Positions 1 through 5,340 of a stretch of DNA of 7,409 bases are shown one piece after another. Positions within the stretch are counted from its first letter, which is position 1, and every line of letters begins with the position of its first letter. Source of the stretch: an uncultured Rikenellaceae bacterium (GTDB lineage: Bacteria > Bacteroidota > Bacteroidia > Bacteroidales > Rikenellaceae); assembly GCA_947074135.1 (NCBI GenBank), contig CAMTOL010000105.1, forward strand, positions 1 through 7,409. The letters are read 5' to 3'. Below the pieces are notes generated by a model. That model had not been told where the DNA came from, did no database searches, and saw only the letters and a list, made by a program, of their open reading frames with translations. Both the position numbers and the translations under genes were made by a program.

Positions 1-55
1 AGAAAAAAGTTAGCGCAAAATGTGCACCGCTGTAGGTGGGCACCTAGTTTCTCCT
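1..55 (-). pseudogene. Downstream remnant of mltD after the premature stop; runs off the window edge
   Basis: After the TAA at 58-56 the same frame reads R-R-N-stop-VPTYSGAHFALTFF down to base 2. MltD-family proteins usually close the catalytic domain with LPRETRxYVP followed by a helix. Here LPR is followed by TAA where Glu is expected, then R-R-N, then TAG (46-44) where an aromatic residue, usually Tyr, is expected, then VP. The frame is therefore preserved and only a few codons have changed. The second stop lies in a perfect inverted repeat, TAGGTG (33-38) and CACCTA (41-46). A GTG at 43-41 has AGGAG seven bases upstream, so a restart is conceivable, although this phylum relies little on Shine-Dalgarno pairing. 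C-terminal LysM domains, common in the family, would lie outside the window and cannot be seen. Confidence 0.55.
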
Positions 56-793
56 TTAACGAGGCAGGTACTCCCAGAGTTCCCAATAGCTACCCACTGC
101 GCCTGCCCTACGAATAGCTTTATTTACGTTACCCGGTCCACAGTTATATGCGGCGATTACTAGCGTCCAATCTCCATAGGTTTTATACAAGTCTTTGAGG
201 AACAGACAAGCTGCTTCAGTCGATTTATAAGGATCTTGTCGTTCATCGACAAATGAGTTAATTTCAACACCATAATACTTAGCTGTTGGCATCATCAATT
301 GCCAAAGTCCAACTGCCGCGGCACGACTTTTGGCAACTGGAATAAGCGCACTTTCGATTACGGGCAGCATTTTGAGTTCAAGTGGTAGTCCGTGATTATA
401 GAGTGCTTGTTCGAAAATTGGAAAATAGTAACGAGCAATACCTAAAACACGCTCCATTGTTCCACCTTTACGAGTGTAGGTTTGGATATATCTTCTAACC
501 ACATCGTTATATGGCAGTTGCACCTCTGTAGCCATCATCTTAAGTCTATCGGCATAGAGGGCATCTGACTGCATATCAGCGGCGCTTACATTATCAAGGT
601 CAATATCGATAAACTCACCCACATATCTCTCATAAGCGTTTTGGGCATTATCAGCCTTTAGCGAGTGATATAGTTCAAAGTAGTAGTTGTTCGAAACAAT
701 CTCTATTTTACCATAATTTTCAACATTGGCAGTTTGCGACTTCACATTAAGGCTAATAGTTAGAACGAGCGATATTAACAGAACTCTTTTCAT
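56..793 (-). CDS. mltD: MltD-like membrane-bound lytic murein transglycosylase, catalytic part, prematurely terminated
   Basis: This 245-residue protein belongs to the SLT (lysozyme-like) lytic transglycosylases, which cleave the MurNAc-GlcNAc bond of peptidoglycan and leave 1,6-anhydro-MurNAc ends. Residues 1-19 look like a signal peptide (MKRVLLIS, hydrophobic core, then KSQ), so it should act in the periplasm. Residues about 90-135 hold the helical segment preceding the domain (YIQTYTRKGGTMERVLGIARYYFPIFEQAL). The catalytic domain follows, with PVIES containing the probable catalytic Glu147, GLWQLMMPTA (162-171) and AAYNCGPGNV (214-223). It ends in YLPR just before the conserved ETRxYVP motif. 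Relatives are usually over 400 residues and carry LysM repeats, which would be lost here. The catalytic fold is nearly complete, so some activity is possible. The start is the ATG 60 bp after the DUF5683 stop. It is last of the parB cluster in this window. The family is certain; the mltD name is likely. Confidence 0.85.
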   Translation of the reverse strand: MKRVLLISLVLTISLNVKSQTANVENYGKIEIVSNNYYFELYHSLKADNAQNAYERYVGEFIDIDLDNVSAADMQSDALYADRLKMMATEVQLPYNDVVRRYIQTYTRKGGTMERVLGIARYYFPIFEQALYNHGLPLELKMLPVIESALIPVAKSRAAAVGLWQLMMPTAKYYGVEINSFVDERQDPYKSTEAACLFLKDLYKTYGDWTLVIAAYNCGPGNVNKAIRRAGAVGSYWELWEYLPR

Positions 794-853
794 TCTCTTG
801 TTGTATGGGTTTATTGTGTTAAATATTATGATATTATTAAAACTAGCATCTTA

Positions 854-1900
854 TCAGGACCTCAGTTTGAGCGACAGTCCGGCACCGCTAGGCACAGATT
901 GCGTATAACCGAGTCTATCATTAAAGAAGGTTGGTTCGACGGTCACACCAAGGTCTGGACTAACGTCCCAGTTCTTGAGTGTTGCAATCACATATGTATC
1001 GATAACCGACAACAAGTAGATAGCTGCTGTACAGATTATACCAAAGTCCCTATTTCGTCGATACAAATCTCTTGAATTTTTAAGTACATCTAAGGAGTAT
1101 CTACCTCCAAACTCATCGGGTTCACCTGCGGCTACCGCATCATAGGCACGTTTAAATCGAGTGTAGTATCTATTATTATAGTCGATTACAGAGCCCATAA
1201 CTGCAAATCCTCCATAATATATAGGTATTCGCCAATATGTTCTTGTATAGAAAAATCCGGCACCAGGAAATAGTGCCGCCAGCGTTGTAGCTTTTCTAAT
1301 GTGCGGCATTTGTCCTCGATAGTTAAACGTTGCGTCTGCAATTGAGTATAGGTACGTTGCAGCCGTTAGTGCATAGAAGATGGTGGAGGCGGATTGCTGA
1401 TCTAGCATCTTTTGTTGCATTGGTCTAGTAACATCCTCTTTAAATCCTATTCTAATGGCATCTTGCCATAACTGCCTCGAATCATTAGCTTTATTGCCCA
1501 TTATAATACCTCCTGTTGCAAAACCAGCCATCATACCAACAAAAACAGGTGTTTTCCAATATTGCCGATTATATATTTGCCCCATACCAGGCACAAACGA
1601 GAGCAGCAGTTGCGTTCCGGGTTTAATAGTATCTTTGGTTATGCTAAAATGTTTGCTCTTTCTGATGCTATCGGCAGTAAGTTTGGCTTGTAGTACTGAA
1701 TCTTTAACCAGGCTATCGGCAACAAAACGTGCACGAAGTATGCTATCACGCTCCAACGAGTCGGCTTTGAGTAGAACGGAATCCATTTCCATTTTTCGTC
1801 CACCCTCAACCCTCACCATTTGGGTACGTTGCGCTACTGCTTGAAACACGACAAGCATCAACACTCCAACAACAGCTATATATTTAATTCTCTTTATCAT
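854..1900 (-). CDS. DUF5683 domain protein with signal peptide and an apparently duplicated core domain
   Basis: This 348-residue protein matches the Bacteroidota DUF5683 family, which is commonly encoded between parB and mltD; its biochemical function is not known. Residues 1-23 are a signal peptide (cleavage after AVA, before Gln24). Residues 46-82 form a 15-residue tandem repeat starting ADSLERDS, ADSLVKDS and ADSIRKS, probably a charged helix. The family signature occurs twice: FVPGMGQIYNRQYWKTPVF at 102-120 and FPGAGFFYTRTYWRIPIYYG at 211-230. Each copy is followed by a hydrophobic segment and later by a similar helix, FYALTAATYLYSIADATFNY (175-194) and ICTAAIYLLSVIDTYVIATL (289-308). 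Typical members have one such unit. The hydrophobic stretches suggest membrane association. The stop is TGA followed directly by an in-frame TAA. It begins 21 bp after the preceding gene. Confidence 0.85.
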   Translation of the reverse strand: MIKRIKYIAVVGVLMLVVFQAVAQRTQMVRVEGGRKMEMDSVLLKADSLERDSILRARFVADSLVKDSVLQAKLTADSIRKSKHFSITKDTIKPGTQLLLSFVPGMGQIYNRQYWKTPVFVGMMAGFATGGIIMGNKANDSRQLWQDAIRIGFKEDVTRPMQQKMLDQQSASTIFYALTAATYLYSIADATFNYRGQMPHIRKATTLAALFPGAGFFYTRTYWRIPIYYGGFAVMGSVIDYNNRYYTRFKRAYDAVAAGEPDEFGGRYSLDVLKNSRDLYRRNRDFGIICTAAIYLLSVIDTYVIATLKNWDVSPDLGVTVEPTFFNDRLGYTQSVPSGAGLSLKLRS

Positions 1901-1921
1901 TCCTCTCTGTATCTCTTTTGA

Positions 1922-2989
1922 TTACCTATAGAAAATAGAGGCAATCTTTTTTGCATTTTCAAATATCTCTTCGCTATAAGAGTTACGCATTCGTCCATCT
2001 GTGTAGATTTCAATATCGTACTTATCGGCACTTTTTTTTGATTTTCGGATATAGACTCCCGATATCAGTCCATCTTTCCAGTAGTGAATAGCGACAGGGA
2101 CATAAAGTTCGTATGTATCAAAGTTGTCCATCACTGTTTCCAACTCTAGTGCAACAGCAGAAAGAGTTTTGGCTTCACTCTTATAATCAATACAGCTCAA
2201 GAATTTAATCATTCTCTCAATCAGGCTAGGCACAGCATACCTTCCAGCCTCCTCGTTGCAGTACTCCATCGAGTAGCCTCTAATTTTATTATCAAACACG
2301 TGATAGTAAACATCTTTACCCTCCAACGGAGCATCTAGGTTGAGCGTTTTGCAGGTCATCATTAGTTGGTTATCTGCATCACGATAGAAGTTAACTTCGT
2401 TTCTCTTACAATCTATATCATAGCGATACTCCGCTCCATCGTGGTCCCACACAAATGGTCGCACATAGATCATATCGCCTTGTTTCTCAAAGACTTTTTT
2501 CTCCACTCCCTGCTCTGTTATAACATCGAGAGTTAGCTGTGTTTTCACTCCTTTCTCAACAGTTGAGCTCATCAACAGGAAAACGTTCTTATCTTTTTTC
2601 ATCGACTCGACATTTACCTTCCAGAAGTCATAACTTCTTCCTCTCCATAGTTTTCCTTTTCTATACTCCGACTTTTTATCAAGTGTGCTATATTGTTTAC
2701 CTAACAGCACTGAATCGTTAGAGTATTGGTATATTGGTTTTCCTTTTTTGAAGTAGTCGGCAACCAGAAATCCTTCATCTCCAAATCCTACGAAGGCTTG
2801 GCGAAAGAAGTAACCTTCCCAGGGCTTTCCTTCACGATATTGGCGTTGGGATACGTTCAGAGCATCGACACCATCAATAGCGTAGCACTCTTGCACATCT
2901 TTTTGCTCATCTTCGGTGTAATATTGTGCATAAAGAGTACTGTGCGTCCAAAAGCACACGACTACCAATATTATGACTCTCTTAAACAT
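1922..2989 (-). CDS. Secreted protein of unknown function with MORN-like YxxGKxWxG motifs
   Basis: I do not recognise this 355-residue protein. Residues 1-21 form a signal peptide with cleavage predicted between Ala21 and Gln22, and no lipobox cysteine is placed for lipidation, so it is probably periplasmic or outer-membrane associated. Two related motifs, YREGKPWEGYFF (51-62) and YRKGKLWRGRSYDF (109-122), with a weaker FKKGKPIYQY (80-89) between them, resemble the YxxGKxxxG repeats of MORN_2/YwqK-like proteins. The rest (about 130-355) looks like mixed beta strands and helices with no recognisable catalytic motif. It starts 14 bp after parB and ends 21 bp before the DUF5683 gene, so it is almost certainly cotranscribed with both. 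In typical Bacteroidales parB is followed directly by DUF5683, so this gene looks like a lineage-specific insertion in the cluster. The reading frame is intact and of normal composition. Confidence 0.75.
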   Translation of the reverse strand: MFKRVIILVVVCFWTHSTLYAQYYTEDEQKDVQECYAIDGVDALNVSQRQYREGKPWEGYFFRQAFVGFGDEGFLVADYFKKGKPIYQYSNDSVLLGKQYSTLDKKSEYRKGKLWRGRSYDFWKVNVESMKKDKNVFLLMSSTVEKGVKTQLTLDVITEQGVEKKVFEKQGDMIYVRPFVWDHDGAEYRYDIDCKRNEVNFYRDADNQLMMTCKTLNLDAPLEGKDVYYHVFDNKIRGYSMEYCNEEAGRYAVPSLIERMIKFLSCIDYKSEAKTLSAVALELETVMDNFDTYELYVPVAIHYWKDGLISGVYIRKSKKSADKYDIEIYTDGRMRNSYSEEIFENAKKIASIFYR

Positions 2990-3003
2990 CGCCGCTTAGA
3001 AGT

Positions 3004-3864
3004 TTAGTTTTTAAGACGTTCTACGATTTGCGACAACTCGATATCCGAGGCGAAATTAATCGAAATTTTTCCACCTTTTGCTTTGCTCTCTATCTTAACG
3101 TTGCGTTTTCCAAAAACTTGTTCCAACGGCTCTGCAAATGACGAATAGTCGCTTTTTTGCACAACTTTTTTCACTCTTTTAGCAAGTTTCTCGGCTGTAA
3201 CCATCTCTTCAGCAGCGTGAACCGATAGTTTTTTAGCTACAATTTTACCAAGTAGTTCCTCTTGTTGCTCTTCGTTTTCGAACCCAGCAATAACTTTGGC
3301 GTGTCCCATCGAGATAGCCTCATTTTGGAGTGCCTGTTGCACAGCAGGGCTAAGCGATAACAGACGTAGGTAGTTGGCCACCGTTGAGCGACGTTTACCT
3401 ACACTTTGCGAAAGTGCCTCTTGCGTCAGTCCCAACTCTTCGATAAGTCTTTGTAGGGTAAATGCAATTTCGAGCGCTCCCAACTCCTCGCGTTGGATAT
3501 TTTCGACAAGAGCCATTTCCAGTAGTTCGGCGTCATTGACTATGCGAACATAAGCTGGAATATTTTTGAGTCCAGCTTTGAGCGATGCACGATAGCGACG
3601 TTCACCACTAATAATTTGGAATTTACCATCTTCGGTTTGGCGCACAGTGATTGGTTGAATCACACCAAGGCGTTTGATTGATTCCGCCAACTCTTCGATA
3701 GCCTCATCATCAAATTTGGTACGTGGTTGTCCTTCGTTGGGAGCAACTTTATTGATATCAATTTCGTAAGAGTGGGTAATTGCCGCTCTAGTATTAAGGT
3801 TTTCGGTGTCGAAAATTGCGCTAAGCCCTTTGCCTAGTCCGAGAGGTTTGGTTGTTTTGCTCAT
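3004..3864 (-). CDS. parB: ParB/Spo0J chromosome-partitioning protein, CTP-dependent parS-binding clamp
   Basis: ParB binds parS sites near the replication origin, loads as a CTP-dependent sliding clamp, and recruits ParA and SMC for chromosome segregation. At 286 residues the length is normal. The N-terminal LGKGLSAIF (8-18 region) is the ParA-contacting segment. The CTPase domain follows, with GQPRTKF (45-51), GERRYRAS (87-94) and ENIQRE (121-126). The helix-turn-helix is around 145-170 (LTQEALSQSVGKRRSTVANY), followed by the all-helical DNA-binding part including SMGHAK (185-190). Residues about 240-286 form the dimerisation domain. All key motifs are intact. The expected partner parA is not adjacent: the upstream gene is ftsY, 96 bp away, whereas parA normally sits directly upstream. 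No convincing parS site lies in the window. The start ATG matches the usual MSKTTKPLGLGKGL beginning. Confidence 0.97.
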   Translation of the reverse strand: MSKTTKPLGLGKGLSAIFDTENLNTRAAITHSYEIDINKVAPNEGQPRTKFDDEAIEELAESIKRLGVIQPITVRQTEDGKFQIISGERRYRASLKAGLKNIPAYVRIVNDAELLEMALVENIQREELGALEIAFTLQRLIEELGLTQEALSQSVGKRRSTVANYLRLLSLSPAVQQALQNEAISMGHAKVIAGFENEEQQEELLGKIVAKKLSVHAAEEMVTAEKLAKRVKKVVQKSDYSSFAEPLEQVFGKRNVKIESKAKGGKISINFASDIELSQIVERLKN

Positions 3865-3960
3865 TATTATTGTGATCTATGATCTGTGATTTATGAATGG
3901 TAAATGATAGTTGAAACATTAGTCATTTATCGATAACCATTTTCAATTATGAATTATAAA
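3865..3960. repeat. AT-rich ftsY-parB spacer with degenerate 7-bp direct repeats and an inverted repeat
   Basis: On the plus strand consecutive heptamers read TGATCTA (3873-3879), TGATCTG (3880-3886), TGATTTA (3887-3893) and TGAATGG (3894-3900), decaying afterwards. ATGGTAAATGA (3897-3907) is echoed inversely by TCATTTA (3923-3929) and ACCAT (3936-3940), separated by a six-base insert; TTGAAA (3911-3916) pairs with TTTCAA (3941-3946). The segment may fold into a long imperfect hairpin in the ftsY-parB transcript. No TAnnTTTG-type promoter was found on the coding strand. Function is unknown. Confidence 0.5.
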
Positions 3961-4926
3961 TTAGCCTAGAAGGGATTCAACAAAGCTTTTAGCTTCGAAA
4001 GTTTGCAGGTCATCTACCCGTTCGCCCACTCCGATAAACCGGACCGGAATACCCATCATATCGCTAATACCGATAACCACACCTCCACGAGCTGTCCCGT
4101 CAAGTTTGGTAATCGAGAGTGATGTTATTTGTGTTGCCACCGAGAACTGTTTAGCTTGTTCAAAGGCGTTTTGTCCAGTCGAGCCGTCAAGTATAAGCAT
4201 CACTTCGTGAGGCGCACCTGGAACGACCTTTTGCATAACGTTTTTGATTTTCGTTAGTTCGTTCATCAGTCCGACTTTGTTGTGCAGGCGACCTGCGGTA
4301 TCGATTAGCACTACATCGGCGTTAGCAGCAACGGCAGCTTGGAGTGTATCGTAGGCAACTGAGGCTGGGTCTGAACCCATATTTTGTTTAATCAATCTAG
4401 CACCAGAGCGTTCGGCCCACACTTCGATTTGGTCGATAGCGGCTGCACGGAAGGTATCGGCAGCACCGATGAATACACGTTTGCCTTCATTTTGGAGTCT
4501 TGAGGCTAGTTTGCCAATGGTTGTAGTTTTGCCAACGCCGTTGACACCTACAATCATAATAACGAAAGGCATACCTTCACGACGTTCACCCCACGCCTCG
4601 TCAGCTTTGTCCTCTTTTTCAGCAAGAAGGGCAACTACTTCGTCACGTAGAATTTGGTTTAGTTCGTCAGTACTGACGTATTTATCACGAGCGGCTCTAG
4701 TTTCGATACGTTCAATAATTTTGAGTGTTGTATCGACTCCGACATCTGAGCTTAGCAGAGCTTCTTCGAGGTTATCGAGCACTTCGTCATCGACTTTTGA
4801 TTTGCCGACGATAGCGCGCGATATTTTCGAGAAGAGTCCCGTTCTACTCTTTTCTAGTCCATCGTTTAGCGCAGCAGCTTGTTCGGTTTGCTGCTCTTTT
4901 TTCTTAAAGATTGAGAAAATTCCCAT
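3961..4926 (-). CDS. ftsY: FtsY, signal recognition particle receptor GTPase
   Basis: FtsY docks the SRP (Ffh plus 4.5S RNA) and its ribosome-nascent chain at the inner membrane for SecYEG-dependent insertion. The two GTPases form a complex and hydrolyse GTP reciprocally. The protein has 321 residues, the short form with only a small basic/amphipathic N-terminus (MGIFSIFKKKEQQ) instead of a long acidic A domain. The helical N domain covers about 25-105. The G domain shows G1 GVNGVGKTTT (127-136), DTFRAAA (157-163), G3 DTAGRLHN (209-216), G4 TKLDG (273-277) and GVGERVDDL (299-307). All nucleotide-binding motifs are intact. The ATG at 4926 gives the expected amphipathic start. It lies 414 bp downstream of aspS, behind repeat copy A, so it probably has its own promoter or a long leader, although no promoter could be recognised. 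parB starts 96 bp downstream. Confidence 0.98.
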   Translation of the reverse strand: MGIFSIFKKKEQQTEQAAALNDGLEKSRTGLFSKISRAIVGKSKVDDEVLDNLEEALLSSDVGVDTTLKIIERIETRAARDKYVSTDELNQILRDEVVALLAEKEDKADEAWGERREGMPFVIMIVGVNGVGKTTTIGKLASRLQNEGKRVFIGAADTFRAAAIDQIEVWAERSGARLIKQNMGSDPASVAYDTLQAAVAANADVVLIDTAGRLHNKVGLMNELTKIKNVMQKVVPGAPHEVMLILDGSTGQNAFEQAKQFSVATQITSLSITKLDGTARGGVVIGISDMMGIPVRFIGVGERVDDLQTFEAKSFVESLLG

Positions 4927-4980
4927 AGTTACATTCTATATTGTGTCAAAAAAAAATCGAAAGTCATTCTCACGTGCAAT

Positions 4981-5338
4981 CAAGTACGAAGTACTTGTCA
5001 AAAGTTTTTTGTTTTGTCGTCACTCTAGTTAATTCCCAACGGCGGCTTGAACCGCCTTGAAGATTGAAAGCTGTGTTTTCATTTTCAAAAAGGGAAAGGA
5101 GAGCAAACAAGAAAACTCAAAAATGGGGATTGGTGGATTCCTCACCAACAGAAAATCGCAAGCGAATTTCCCTCCAACCCCCATTTTTATTCTTGCATAG
5201 TTTTTCGCTCTCTCTAAAGTCTTACAAACTCACCAGAGTTTGCGCTTTGAGGATTTGGATTTTGTGTCATTACTCTAACCAGCCTCTCGTCGCAGCTTTT
5301 TTCAAAAAGCTGCACCAAAAACTTTTACCTATTAACCT
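4981..5338 (-). repeat. Modular palindromic repeat, copy A, filling the aspS-ftsY gap
   Basis: This element shares three blocks with copy B (7174-7409) in the same order and orientation. Block 1 is a 7-bp hairpin, CAAGTAC/GTACTTG (4981-4987/4991-4997, loop GAA), followed by a T-rich tract. Block 2 (5082-5110) is identical over 29 bases to 7215-7243. Block 3 (5216-5338) contains hairpin CAAACTC/GAGTTTG (5225-5231/5236-5242), a 23-base identity (5255-5277), and hairpin GCAGCTTTTT/AAAAAGCTGC (5292-5301/5304-5313) within further long identities. Between the blocks copy A has extra sequence: a GGCGG/CCGCC hairpin (5041-5056) and a branched palindrome (5119-5188). Block 3 ends two bases from the aspS stop codon. 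AAAAGTTTTTTG (5000-5011) and CAAAAACTTTT (5316-5326) form near-terminal inverted repeats. Transcribed with ftsY, it would form a long structured leader. No protein-coding signal is apparent. Confidence 0.8.
5119..5188. other. Potential three-way-junction fold inside repeat copy A
   Basis: A perfect 10-bp outer stem joins AAAAATGGGG (5119-5128) to CCCCATTTTT (5179-5188). Inside it are two hairpins: TTGGTG/CACCAA (5130-5135/5143-5148, loop of seven) and GAAAaTCGC/GCGAaTTTC (5151-5159/5162-5170, one A-A mismatch). Together they make a compact branched structure absent from copy B, where the equivalent spacer is only 46 bp. It could be a nested mobile palindrome or a module of the repeat. No function can be assigned. 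Confidence 0.5.
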
Positions 5339-5340
5339 CT

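Noticed and set aside
41..58. Stop-codon reassignment as the reason for the interrupted mltD frame
   Set aside because: All three standard stops end intact genes here: TAG ends aspS; TAA ends ftsY, parB and the unknown protein; TGA ends the DUF5683 gene. General recoding of TAA or TAG is therefore not supported.
3903..3918. parS half-site next to parB
   Set aside because: TGAAACA at 3912-3918 matches one arm only; the core and the other arm are absent.
4966..4981. Possible parS site with a CACGTG core upstream of ftsY
   Set aside because: Only the six-base core and about four flanking bases fit the 16-base consensus TGTTTCACGTGAAACA (roughly 10 of 16), which is too weak.
4981..5313. Repeat hairpins as intrinsic terminators of aspS or leader attenuators
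   Set aside because: On the coding strand none of the conserved stems is followed directly by a T tract. The outer hairpin has a T run six bases after it on the plus strand only, where there is no gene to terminate.
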